Below are positions 1 through 26,572 of a stretch of 64,000 nt of DNA, piece by piece (the stretch's first letter is position 1; the number at the start of each line of letters is the position of its first letter). Below the pieces are notes generated by a model. The model saw nothing but the letters and a program-made list of their open reading frames with translations. It did no database searches and had not been told where the DNA came from. Made by a program: the position numbers and the translations under genes. This DNA is from Crotophaga sulcirostris (lineage: Eukaryota; Chordata; Aves; Cuculiformes; Crotophagidae): positions 2,373,543-2,437,542 of the forward strand of contig VYZB01000078.1 of assembly GCA_013397455.1 (NCBI GenBank), written 5' to 3'.

Positions 1-193
1 ACTTAAAGTGCTTAGAAGGAAATCCCTAGAAATGTGTATGAAAACTTGAAGAGGTTTTCAGAGCTAATGTTTTTAAGGAATTAGAAAAAAAAAGCACCAA
101 AAAGGGCTGCATTTACAATAGTAGCTAAGAAGTTCCCTAAAAATGTTTCTATGAATTTTTTTTTTCTCAAACTGCAATTAGTTTCTGTTCCAT

Positions 194-1060
194 GTATCAC
201 AGTATCACAAGGTTGGAAAGGACCTCTGAGATCATCAAGTCCAACCTATAAGCCAACACTAACACCAACCCATCATCTAAACCGGGGCACTCAGTGCCTC
301 ATCCAGTCTTCCCTTAAACACCTCCAGGGTCGGCGACTCCACCACCTCCCTGGGCAGCACATTCCAATGGCCAGTCACCCTTTCAGTGAAGAACTTTTTC
401 CTAACATCAAGTCTAAACTTTCCCTGACGAAGTTTAAGTCCGTGCCCTGTAGTTCTGTCACTGGTCACCTGTGAGAAGAGACCAACCCCTGCTTGACTAC
501 AACCTCCTTTTAGGTAGTTGTAGAGAGCAATAAGGTCCCCCCTGAGCCTCCTCTTCTCCAGGTTAAACAGCCCCAGCTCCCTCAGTCGCTCCTCGTAGGG
601 CTTGTGCTCCAGCCCCTTCACCGTCTTTGTTGCCCTCCTCTGGACACCCTCCAGTATCCTGGCATCTTTCCCAAACTGAGGGGCCCAGAACTGCACACAG
701 TATTCAAGGTGAGGCCTGACCAGTGCCGAGTAGAGGGGGACGATAACTTCTCTGGTCCTGCTCGCCACACTATTCCTAATGCAGGCCAGGATGCCATTGG
801 CCTTCTTGGCCACCTGGGCACACTGCTGGCTCATGTTGAGCTTCCTGTCAACCAGCACCCCCAAGTCCCTTTCCGCCTGACTACTCTCCAGCCACTCCGT
901 CCCCAGTCTATATATAGCTTTGCATGGGATTGTTGTGTCCAAAATGAAGTACCTGACATTTGGACTTACTGAACCTCATCCCATTAGAGTCGACCCATCT
1001 CTCCAGTCTGTCCAGGTCCCTCTGTAGGGCCATCCTACCCTCTAACAGATCAAGTCACTC
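194..1060 (-). mobile_element. CR1 LINE, 5'-truncated, reverse-transcriptase 3' part
   Basis: Read on the minus strand, 942-277 is open for 221 codons. It carries C-terminal CR1 reverse-transcriptase blocks: [47 protein letters not shown] and [26 protein letters not shown]. The 3' end is at about 194, with the TATCACAGTATCACA-type tail that replaces the more common ATTCTGTG repeat. The 5' limit near 1060 is approximate. It lies in the SLC1A1 intron upstream of the first visible exon and is antisense to the gene. The uninterrupted frame suggests a fairly young copy. Confidence 0.92.
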
Positions 1061-1103
1061 TAATCCAACAGATCAAGTCACCCTCTAACAGATCATGTCA
1101 CTA
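1043..1103. repeat. Three imperfect ~22 bp tandem units
   Basis: The string CAGATCAAGTCAC or CAGATCATGTCAC recurs at about 1046, 1069 and 1089 with intervening CTCTAA/CTAATC. It sits at the 5' (truncated) edge of the CR1 copy. Confidence 0.6.
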
Positions 1104-2664
1104 TTCCTACCCACTGTTTTCTTTCTGTAGAATTTCCATCATGTAAGAATCAACTGCCACATATCTAAAATTGGCTTTCTCAGTATTTTTCATTTGAGGA
1201 AATGTGACTTGCATTTGCAAATGCAACTACAGATACACAGTTCTTTGGCATTTATAAAATTATATGTGCATATATACGTGTATGTTCATATCTGCCTTGA
1301 AAAGGTCACCATCCTATTTAATAGAAAATGTCTGCTGTCATCTGGGGTATCTCTGCCCCAGCACAAATCAAGATTGACCTCTTTGAGAATACCTCAATTT
1401 CTCTGAGGTTTGTATGTGAGATTGTTAACAGTCCTCAACCCCACAGCCCCATGTTCGATGAACCACAGCTTTTCCCAGCCTCTGTTCCCTCCTGCCTGGG
1501 CATGACTGGAGTGGTAGCTCCTTGGATGACTCATCTCATTCCTCATGATCACTTGTCTAGGAATTAATGAAGGGAACTGTGCAATTAGCTGCATTATAAA
1601 GCCTAATGCAGCCTCTTGCCAGTAATTTTCACATGAACATTTCTACACATATTCACAGGGCTGATGTAGTTCCATGCAAAAAGGTGTCCTCAAAGCAATG
1701 TGAATTGTAATTCAGAGTCATTTGGGGTTTTGCTAAGGTTATAGCTCAACTTCTTGTAAGTAAATGTAAGACTGTAAATTAGGAGTTTGGGGTCTGAAAT
1801 TCTTTTATAAAGGAATTATTGTTGCTTTTTCTACAAACTTATATTCATCAGATTTAAGATCTAAGTCTTGAATAGATTCCTAAGGAAATTCCCAGGCTTA
1901 TATAAGCTGCTCTTACCTTTGAATAAATTTTTCTTGAAAAGCTTGAAAAATAAAGGCAGGAGTTCGTGAAATATTTAGAAGAGAGATGAAAGACTTGTAC
2001 TTCAATATATAAACTGCCGTTTTCTGCACTGGACTGAGTATTCATTAAATAGGTAATTAATGCGTTTTTCTGCAATTGTTTGAATATGAAATTGGTGGTT
2101 GCAAATGAGGCACGCAACTAGATTACACAGCTTCTGATCTAATTTCCCAATTTTTCAGTGTCTGAAAATGGTTCTTGACCATGGAATAATGCATGGTAAT
2201 ATTCCATCAGCCAAGATTAATTTCTGAATTCAAAACTACAATAGAGCACACCTTATATCTGATTCTTACAGCATAGTGTTTAGAAGAGGTTGGGTTTTGG
2301 GGTTCTTTTTCCTTCCTGTATTTCACAAATCCTATGAAAATGATGTGTCGTCTATTCCTTGTGCAAATAATGGAAATGATGCGGCAGGGAAGAAAACACT
2401 GAGTAGTAGCTTACCAACAGAAATGTCAAATACTGAAAAATAAGACAAATAGTTCAACAGTAGGAAAACAGTTAACTGATCGTTGGGAGTCCTGAACCCT
2501 TAGTTTCTTTCAGCTTTATATCTGATGGTGCTAAATACATTGATTTCTGGATAAATGAACGCAACCTAATCTGTTTTTCAAGCAACAAATTTCATTATTT
2601 TGTTTATATAAACAACTTGTTCTTAGTATGCTGTAATGTTGAAATTTCTCTTCTTTTCTAACAG

Positions 2665-17522
<14,858 letters not shown>

Positions 17523-19420
17523 AACCAGTAGCTTTCAGGTGAAACAGGAGTACTAAAGGACATGGCCATATGCAATATCTCAAAAAGCTTAATGAATAAT
17601 TGAGCATGAATTACACCTCACATGCATTTGATTTACTACACAAACTCTGATTCTCCTTACCAGTTCTGCCCCCTTCTCGTTACCTCTCCCAACAATTTGA
17701 ACTCACCACTTTTAGTCCTTGCTGATAGGTTGAATAAAGAGACAGTTGTAAAATACTTTTTTTTTTTTTTTTTCCTAAGGATATACACTATTACTGAGGC
17801 TGTGACATGCGTCTTTGGAATGAGCATGCTCATAAATGGGGATCTTAGCTGCAACAGTCAAACGTGTTTTACTCAGGAGTAGCACAGCATTCCACATCTT
17901 ACCCACTTTACAAAGCACCTCTATGAAATCCCTTTTAACATCCTTGCCTTCTAAACAGATTGCACTGTACTTGACACCTACTGTAACTTGATCATGTGCC
18001 AAAATGCTCATTTCTGCAGATGAGAGAATTCAACTTGGGTGATTCAGGAAGGAGCAGACCAGAAAGGCTTTGTAATAAGTAGTTTACTGTGAACAGGGTT
18101 TCATTTTTCTTTGTGAAATAATTGGACATGGAAGAACTTCCAGTGTTTATGTAGCTAGGCTTCCCACTGCCTTTCATGTGAATGCTAGCTGCTGGGATTG
18201 GTCTTCAGATGTGAAATAAATTGCTGTGGATTTGCTCTTCTCATATTTTAAGATTTTTTGTAAAGCGATACTTCACCAATTTAGGTCCACTTCAATGGTC
18301 TCCTAGTACATTTCCATCAGAAGCAGAAATAACTTCATTTACTGTTGTTCACATTTGGCTCTAACCAAATATTAATCAGCCCAAAAGTAGGTGGAGGTCA
18401 TGAAGATGAAAACAGACTATATAGCAATGCATAGTGAAAATTCTAAACCTTTCCTTCTTTGAATAAAACCAGATATAATATCAAGAATATAGGAGGCATG
18501 ACTTTTTCTAGAAAGAAACCACTGTCACTCAACCTTTTACACAGACGGGTTGGCTTTTTTGCTCCTTCGTTTAGTTTACCAGTGGAACTTTCAAGTTCGT
18601 AGTTGCAACACTACTACAGTGCCAACATATCAGCTAAACTGTACCTTACGAAGCATTTCTGGATGCAGAAAATCATGTGTTCAGGTGGCTTGCTATAGGA
18701 TAAGAAGCATCAAGAACTTCCTCAGAAGAAAGTTCCTTTTTCTAAAACATTTTATAGAAGATTTTCATGGTGCAAAAATCACTCACTCAAGGGAAGAGTT
18801 GCTGTAACAAATGTTTTTGCCTTGCACGTTAAAGTCATTAGCCACTTTATATGTAAAGTAAACTGAAATTCATATACAGTTCTTTGTAAATAAGCTGTGG
18901 TAAACCTAATATTGCATTCTCATGCTAACAAAAAGCCTTCAAGTTCCTGCAGTGTTATCTACTTGATTACATCCTACACTTTTGTATTTAAATAAACCAG
19001 TAGCGTGCCAAAGAATTGATTAAGAAAAGAAGAAAATATTTACTGTAGGTTTTGATAATTTGCACCTTAACAAGTCAATGAGACATAATACTGTATTTAA
19101 ATTAAACATTGTAAACTATATGGAAGTCTTAATCTAAGTATTGGTGTGTTTCAACAAAACAAAGAAAATGTACAGACTGAGTAAACAGTCTTTTACCTGT
19201 GCAGAAATAGTAAGAAAGTCTTTATTTGTACAGCTTTGCTTATTGGAGAAAAAAAAAAAAACCACAGAAAAAAACTGCTAACCAATAATCTATGCTTTGT
19301 CTTTTCTTTGCTTTTTTGAATGACTGTTTTATGATCACTCTATTATGTAGTCCCCCTGTTATGATGTATTGTGAACAGTGTTCCTAATGTGTTCTAAATA
19401 AATAATTTCTCTGTTTATGG
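17523..19420 (+). other. SLC1A1: SLC1A1 3' untranslated region
   Basis: AT-rich sequence without coding signal after the SLC1A1 stop. AATAAA occurs at 18991-18996 and at 19397-19402. The distal one is followed by a T/GT-rich stretch and is the better end candidate, giving a 3'UTR of about 1.9 kb. The end position is inferred, not shown by transcript data. Confidence 0.6.
19397..19402 (+). terminator. Candidate distal poly(A) signal of SLC1A1
   Basis: AATAAA followed within 30 bp by a T/G-rich element. It lies on the SLC1A1 strand, 1.9 kb after the stop codon. Confidence 0.5.
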
Positions 19421-20381
19421 TTGGTTTAGCCTGCCATCCTCTGCTCACTGTAGCATATTCAATTCCTTTAGCTATAGCATAAAAAACAAAACTGGTTGAA
19501 TATAGGATTTATGTTACCTTCACTAGTGACTCAGCTGTAGCTTTGGCAAGAATTACTCTCTTGTTTTAATAAAATAAATGCTTAAGAGCACATTTCTGAG
19601 ACTGCAAGAAAGCCCTCTAACTATGGATGCTGTGGGTTGAGAGTATGCTATTAAACACATGCTAAACAGGGGATTAGTTTTGTATTTGTATGGATCAGCT
19701 AAAACTAAGCAGGGGTTGATGATGCTCTTTTGACACGTGTTCACCACCAAGAAACCTGTTAAGTCCAAGGATGCTTTTCCTGACACAGTGTTCTATATAT
19801 GCATCCTCTGTATATGTGGAAACATCCTTTATGGGGAATATGTCATCCTCCACCACAGCCTCCTGGTCTTCAAGCTCTGCAGAGTGGTGGAAAGTCTCCC
19901 AACACAGAAAGACACCTGAGGTTTTGGCCCTCTGCACCATGTTGTGTTCCTGTAGAGTCTTTGCAGGTGTAGAAGTTATCACAAGATTGGATCCTGCATT
20001 TTGAGTAGTATGTGCGCCTCTGAGTCATGGAGGACAAGGTTAGGCACTCACGCATCACTGCTGAAATACTCAGGGACTTGTAGTCAACTCTTTAACACTG
20101 AGAAAAGAAAGTGCTTGGACATAAACATACATAGGTCTGTCAACACGCACAGGTCAGCTATATGAGCTCCACAAGAGTTTAAACTGCATAAAACCAGTTA
20201 TGACATGCGCAGTTCACTTGCTCCTTAATCTTCCCTGATAAGAATGAAATGGCCCAGTTTGAGATCTTCAAAGACACAATCCACCAATCCCCAACTCCAT
20301 GGTTAGGTTTCCCCCTAAGTTACAGTTTCAAGCCCATTTTGACTATGTAAAATGTACCCTGGAGCATTTTCTGCTACCCAG
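19421..20381. other. Gene-free stretch between SLC1A1 and a solo LTR
   Basis: Nothing firmly identified. The longest minus-strand open frame (19982-19695, 95 codons) includes acidic DQEAVVEDDIFPIKDVST and later NRFLGGEHVSKEH. It shows no domain I recognise. Confidence 0.5.
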
Positions 20382-21078
20382 TGTCATAGTTTAACCCAGC
20401 AGCCAGCAACGAAGAATCATGTGGATCCAAGCTGGCAATGAAGAACCAGGCAGTCTCACACTCACTCGTCCCAGATGGGCTGGGGAGGAGAATCAGGATT
20501 TAAAAAAACAAAACTCGTGGGCTGAAATAAGTACAGTTTAACAGAGCAGAAAAGGGAGAGAAAATACAATAATAACAGCAAAAGAATACACAAAGCAAGG
20601 AACCAATGCACACTGCTTAAGGAAAAGCCAATGCCTGCACACATTCCCAAGTCACGTGGTCCTCAAAAAATATATCGCCACCATTCAGAAAAATGCCTGA
20701 GGAGGAAGGGCTGGCAGGGAGGAGCTGCTATGGACTGACCGTAATCCCCATCCCCCATCCCCCTGTGCTACTCGAGCTGGGGTGAAGGTAGAGGAGTCAG
20801 GAATGAAGGAGTAAAGGTGAACCTGGGAAGAAGACGGGGTTGGGTGGGAAGGTGGTTTAGATTTTGTTTCTCACCATTCAACTTCAGTTTGCAATAAATT
20901 AAGTTAATTTTTCTCCAGCTGAGTTTGTTTTGCCTGTAACAGTAATTGGTCAGTGATATCCCTGTCCTTGTCTCGACAAATGAGCTTTCACATCTTATTT
21001 TTCCCCCTGTTCCATTAAGGAGGTGTGAGAGAGTGGTTGGGTGGGCAGCTGGCAGCTGGCCAGGGCTAACCCACCACA
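20382..21078 (+). mobile_element. Solo LTR, avian ERVL-like
   Basis: About 697 bp, beginning TGTCATAGTTTAACCCAGC and ending GGGCTAACCCACCACA. It therefore has TG...CA ends, and the outer bases are imperfect inverted copies of each other. An AATAAA at 20893-20898 and a TTGGTCAGTGATATCCCTGT block towards the end fit the R/U5 region of LTRs common in bird genomes. No internal retroviral genes or partner LTR are seen nearby, so it reads as a recombined solo LTR. Flanking bases (CCCAG and ATGAT) do not form a target-site duplication. Confidence 0.75.
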
Positions 21079-21300
21079 ATGATATACACAATATACACAT
21101 ATACTGAATTATAAATAGAAAGGAGTTTATAAATATTTATGTATTTTATTTATCTATACATAGATACACTATGAACTGTACTACATGATATAGGTTCTAC
21201 TACTATCCCACACTATATAATAGATAATATACACACAAAATATATATACATACATCAAGATTCAGAAATGTACATAGCCCTAAAAGCAAAGGTATAAAAT
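21079..21300. repeat. AT-rich low-complexity block
   Basis: Runs of TA/CA-rich sequence (TATACACA, TATATATACATACAT) directly after the LTR. No gene signal. Confidence 0.6.
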
Positions 21301-23340
21301 GGTTAAAACATTCTTTAATAAGAGCTAATGGAATTAATAGACTGGGTCAGGGTCCTGCACTTTAGCTGGCTGCAGAACAAGCACTGTATGTCCAGGGTGG
21401 AGGGGACTTGAAAAGAGCAGAGGAATGCCAAAAGCATGGTGAGGTACAGACATGTTGTAATACACCTGAGGGCTACAGAGGCCACTAAGGGGCCACTGCT
21501 GCAAATCCTGTCATGTGCAGAGGCTGATCCTTTGCTAGACCAAGAAAGAAAAGACCTTAAGGGAATCATATGAAATGGCCATGGGAACCAGAGGAACCGG
21601 CTGACGGGCTTGTGTACACAAACAGGGTTTGGAGGTGTCACACAGGGAGAGCAGGTGGCAGGTCAAGCTCTCTTTGCCTATGGTTGTGAGGGATGTTCTA
21701 ATGACCTGTAAGAGCATTATTGTTATAAGAACCCTTTCAACTTTAAGCATTATGATATAAATTTTGTGGCCTTGTACATGGATGCTGAACTAATAGCAGT
21801 GAAATTCAATGCCAGTGCAGCAGCCCAGTTTTGAGAGTGCCTGCAGTATGAGAGAGTACACACAGCTCATTCAGATGATTGGCAGTCATATGAAAGCCCT
21901 TTCTGTGCTGATTTATAGGGACAAGTTTGTCAGTGGCTATTCCATTTGCCTTTGACTTGTCTCTAGATGAAGGATGTGCTGATAACTATTCCCAGATTAA
22001 AACAAGAAACCTGTGCACGTTGCAGGGGCCTTGATCACTATTGTTAATATGGTTAGGTACAGCATATTTGACAACATCATAGAAATAAACCAGTGGTGAC
22101 ATGTATTCTTTGACTGCCTGTGAAGATGGACACTGAACAGCTTCCTTATTTTTTTTTCAGTAGCCCTCTACAGCAAAGAAATATTTTCTAGACATTTACC
22201 TGAGCAAATGGCTCCCTAGGGCCAGTGCTTCTCCAGGACCAGTAAGCATGGTTATTAATAAACTTCCCTGGTTATCCTAAGAAGAAATATGTTTGTGTTT
22301 CCTTAAAGTACTTGTGCATTTTTCTGATATTGTGTGTGCACATAACCCAACACCTCCTGAACTATACCGCCAGAGGCCTAAGGAGTCTCAGGGTGCTTTT
22401 CCACTTCTGTCTGCATAGGGAGCACAGACAAAGAAACAGCTCACAAGGCAAGTGCCCCTTTATTTCGACCGTCCCAAAGCCAGTCGTCAGAGTGCCAAAA
22501 TTCTCAAAAATAATTTTGTGGAGTCCAAAAGCCTATTGTTTTGTTTTGTTCATGAAGGGAAAGAGGCTAGTAAAATCACAAAAAAATTATCCTTTCATTG
22601 GGAGCGCTTTGTAATATGGACAAAAAGTATTTCGCCTGCCACCAACAAGCACATCTCTGTGGACCAGCAGCATGAACAGTTTGGACCTGGCTAAAAACTG
22701 TGCAAGCTTCACATCTGATTTTGTCATAGTGGCCCATTAATGCTTCTATAAAGATGTGATGTGAAAACAGGCTCTCTTTATGTAGTGCTTCTTTCGTTGT
22801 GTTGTATAATACAAATATACAAAGGTAGTCTCTACGAGAAAGTTCTGGTCATTTTCATAGTAGCATTTGTTACAGCCGTAGGAAAAAAACATTAAATTCA
22901 AAAGCTTTTGGCATCCTACCAATAACTGCATAACCATCCAAGAAGCAGGATCCTATTTTACATTCACCACCTTGTAATGCTTAACAGATTTGAATATTTT
23001 CAGCCACACAGATATGCCATTGAAAGGGGTTGTATATGTCTTTTTCCTGAAATGATGGCCAACTGAAGGAAAAGTGCTACTACATTGCGTTTAAGGAACA
23101 TAAACTAGCATGTGGACATGCAAGTAGAGATCAGTGTAGTGCACTGTAAGGAATCTTCACTTTTTCACTGTCTTCTTTCCCATAGAATGTATGATGGGTT
23201 ATCACCATAACCTCATTCCTATATGATCTCAAAAGTTTTTACGTATTGCTGGCAATAGCAACTCAGCTGGTTTTGCGAGTCAGAAATCTTCTCCTGGCTA
23301 GCTGTGTGCCAAGATAAGAACTGTTTTTTATCTTAAAGCG

Positions 23341-23886
23341 TCATGTTGTCCGAAACATAATATTCCAGTGGTGGAAGAGGCCCCATATAAATTTGTTTTC
23401 CAGCAGTGTTCTGAATAAATGGGGGAAATAACCTTTGCAGTCCTCAATACCCAAAGTCTGAGGTGGGGTGCTTAATTTATTGGGTAGAAAATGTGACGAA
23501 TCACTGAAACGTACAGTCAGACTGGGTGCTTCTATACATATAAGTTCACTGCCTTTGGTGATAAACCATACATCCACTCTTGCCTTCAGAAGCTGACTAA
23601 CAGCAAAGTAGCCATCCTAGCCTTTGGCGTTGAGTGCTAGGGAAGTGTAGCCCTGAATCTTTGTGTCCATAAGCAACTGAATGAAGTACACAAAACCTGT
23701 GTCTTCCCATTCTTGTTCAGTTTTCATTTCTGCCCCTTCTTCATCCCAAGGGGCACCTGGTGTTAGGGGCAACCCTAACTCCATGGCAAAAGTGTAGTTT
23801 GGGTTACATGTCCCAGTCTCCTGCAAGCAGTACATATCATAGATAATACAGTCCTGCCCTGCCTCTGGGTTTTTGATCACAGGCAC
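23341..23886 (-). pseudogene. Best-preserved segment of the PolB relic: exonuclease domain
   Basis: The frame from 23886 to 23341 is open except for one TAG at 23617-23619, about 182 codons in all. It holds the CIIYDMYC block, NAKG/DGYF, a VRFSDSSHFLPNKLS block and KGYFPHLF. The last few codons already read in the wrong frame, since the GPLPPLEYY continuation lies in another frame at 23386-23357. The first exonuclease acidic pair is altered: YDMYC keeps the Asp, but the expected Glu two residues on is Tyr. Confidence 0.8.
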
Positions 23887-24544
23887 AAAACACCAGTGCT
23901 AGTTTACATTACAGATCTGTTCACAACACAGCCTGCACTTCCCGACTTTACATTTGTGATGTTTTTCTACATAGGCTTTATGTTTTTTCACAGAAAATCT
24001 TAGCCAGACAATTTGTTTTTTAACAGCCAAGGCCTTGTGCCCCTGCAAACATTTCCCCAACCTGCACAGCAGCTTCCAGCTGGCACACCTTATCTGTCCC
24101 CAGGTTAACTGCACAGGCATGAGCAAGCAGAGGCAGCAATAATATTTACAGCTTTATATAGTGCATAACAAAGTTCACATAACTTTCTCATCCCAAATAA
24201 CTTCTTGACACCCTTTACATCATAATAACCTTAAACATGTAAAAGGAAGAAAGAGATCTTGCAATACCAAAGACAATGATTTGGCATAAAAGTCCCCCAA
24301 CTGTTTTTCCCCTCAGGCAGGAGGATTATAAGTATATTTACACTTCGCAGATTATCAGACAAGGAGCTGTCACTCAGCATGACGTTCCTGTGTACAGCCC
24401 AGCCCGGTTTCTCATGTCACTCTTTTGCTCTGTTTAACATTTCTGCATCTATTAGATCCCTCATGACTGGAAGTTCTGCGTAAGAAAACTAGTAAAACAG
24501 AGTCTATTGTGACCATTGTGATTATTTTTGTCCATGGTTTTGGA

Positions 24545-24849
24545 ATGGAAGATCTCTTCTCTCTGGTGACCAAAGGCAGAACCTGAGGGAATGGCAAGAA
24601 GATGTGCCAGAGGAGGTTTTGTTTGGATATCAGGAAAAGGTTTTCCACTCAGAGGGTGGTGGAGCACTGGAACAGCTCCCTAGAGAAGTAGTTAAGGCAC
24701 CAAGCCTGACAATTCCAGAAGCATTTGGACAATGCCCTCAGACACACACGGTGTGAGTGTTGGGGTTGTCCTATGCAGGGACAGGAGTTGTACACAATGA
24801 TCCTTGTGGGTCCCTTCCAACTCAGGTCATTCTGTGAAGTTCTGTGAAA
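24545..24849 (+). mobile_element. CR1 LINE 3' end fragment inserted in the polymerase relic
   Basis: Plus-strand sequence with the standard CR1 3' terminus: GGATATCAGGAAAAGGTTTT, CAGAGGGTGGTGGAGCACTG, GATCCTTGTGGGTCCCTTCC and the tail CATTCTGTGAAGTTCTGTGA. The orientation is opposite to the polymerase relic it splits. Confidence 0.88.
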
Positions 24850-25271
24850 GATAGACTGTAGGATCCTGCAGAACTCATTCCTAATGGCTTTTACAATAAT
24901 GGTAGCTAGGCAGAAAGACTGATCAAAACATAGCTCTCTTCTACTTTGCAAAACAGTACTGACCCAGTCTAAAAATTTCCAGCCTTCATATGGCATGAAT
25001 TAGTAGTATGAGATTATAAAGAGTAATGCATGCTGGCAGTTTCAAGACAGAGCTGAGCATAATCATCAGGCTCAAACAGATGGTGTAAATTATCAAAAAT
25101 CTGCTCTACATCCTTAACAAATGTTTCATAAGCTCCACGTAGTGACACTTGATCTAAATTAACTAAGTTATATTCTGCATATTGTCTAGTCTTGAACCTC
25201 GGGATCAGCCACTCCCACTGCTGAATATGCACCACAGAAGTCGTGGGGTGATCTGCCACATCCTCCATCAA

Positions 25272-26570
25272 TCCTACATCCTACATTTGAGGATGGATTA
25301 AATCTAGGCATTCAAATGCCTCCTCAGTGCTTGGGAGTGCAGCCAATGGAGCCCATGGGAAACATCCTCGTGCCTGACAGCCTCTTGCTCCTCAGGGTGC
25401 TGCAGTGACCAGGAAATCCCTTTCAAGGGGTCATCTTCTACTCTAGTGGGAGATATGTTACTGGCCAACAAGGTTCAGAAAAGCAGTTTCCATATAAGAG
25501 CCCCATAACCACTTCCCAGCAAGACACTTGCTCTTTCTGCAGTGACTGTGGTCTCTAAGAGCAGAGAGCTCCAGTGCATGTCCCAAAGTCTGTGTCTTGA
25601 TGCTTTTGCAGTAATCATAGCCTAACATGAACACTTGATCTTCTGCTTCTTCTTTGGAGCATTGCCCTGAGGATAAATACATACCAGCACAGGTTTCTAG
25701 CTCAACACACTAAAGGAAAGCAGACTTGCATCAAACAGACTCCTTGAAATACTAGTATTTAATTTGCTAGTGCAGTCTGGGTAAGAGTGTGAAACTCTGA
25801 TCCAGACAAGAACAAGAGTGATGTTAAGAAATGACAGGCAACTCATGTTCCAGTCACATCTGTATTTAAGGGTGATGACCCTCAAAACAGGTATTTAAAA
25901 TGCATTTTAAAGTCAATTAACCATTTTAGAAGGAACATCTGAGGGTCTACATTGCCTCAAACGGCCTGAGAGGGTCAAGCTCTGCTGCAGGAAGGGATTT
26001 ATACATTTGGCACAAAAACAGAGTTCACTGGATGTCACCAGAGAAATCCAGGTTTTCTGCTGTTGTTTTGTTCTACCAGAGGGTCCCAAGGCAGTCTTAA
26101 CACTAGAACAGCTTGCAGATCAATACCTGGGGACTGAACAATTCGTAGGTTTGGAGGCTACAAAAAAATCAGAACCCAACTACAGAGCTTGTGTTAGGAA
26201 ACTACCTTAAAAATGCTCCATCATTGTCCCTGTTGAAACAGTTCCACAAGGGCTGATAGCTGCAGAACAATATATTAATTATTGTCTTAGATGCTGTAAT
26301 TTAATCTTCCCCAGAACATATAAAACACACTCAGAATAACTCACATTGACCAAGCTGTACTGATAATGGTAACAATACCTTTTTTAAACAGGAAGGTGAG
26401 AGTGTACCTAAGACAGGTGTTATACTGGCTAAGTCAGTGTAACAAAATCTGGCCTTTGATATCTGCAAACAGAACAGAAGAAAACTGGACAGAGCTAAAC
26501 ATAGTACGTGGTGTTAATGGAACAATCACAGCAGAAAATAAAGATGTTAAAAACAGAAAAATAATCCTGG
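25272..26570. other. Gene-free stretch upstream of the polymerase relic
   Basis: A short minus-strand open frame (25682-25458) reads MYLSSGQCSKEEAEDQVF and could be decayed sequence of the same element, but it has no recognisable domain. The rest shows nothing I can name. Confidence 0.4.
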
Positions 26571-26572
26571 AA

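Larger units (their letters stand above)
21680..25271 (-). pseudogene. Relic of a protein-primed family-B DNA polymerase (Polinton/Maverick or adintovirus type)
   Basis: Minus-strand pieces run in the expected domain order. 25271-25014: N-terminal segment with VEQIFDNLHHLFEPDDYAQL. 23958-23926: zinc-ribbon-like HKCKVGKCRLC. 23850-23827: CIIYDMYC at the exonuclease I position. About 23630: NAKG then, after a stop at 23617-23619, DGYF. 23433-23413: GYFPHLF. 23386-23357: MGPLPPLEYY in a shifted frame. About 22943-22860: FLDGYAV and GCNKCYY. About 22646: VGGRRN. 22577-22557: DFTSLFP, the polymerase motif A with Phe for Tyr. About 21775: GHKIYI near the C-terminus. These blocks belong to the DNA_pol_B_2 family of self-replicating elements, not to cellular polymerases. 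Many frameshifts and stops make it non-functional. A CR1 (24545-24849) interrupts it. No integrase, capsid, ATPase or terminal repeats were recognised nearby. Family assignment is by eye. Confidence 0.8.

Noticed and set aside
19695..19982. 95-codon minus-strand frame with NRFLGGEHVSKEH, faintly similar to a SPATA6L segment
   Set aside because: The similarity is limited to a few scattered residues. Not enough to call a gene or pseudogene.
22312..22694. Plus-strand frames of 80-100 codons
   Set aside because: They are antisense shadows of the polymerase relic (motif A and neighbouring blocks on the minus strand).
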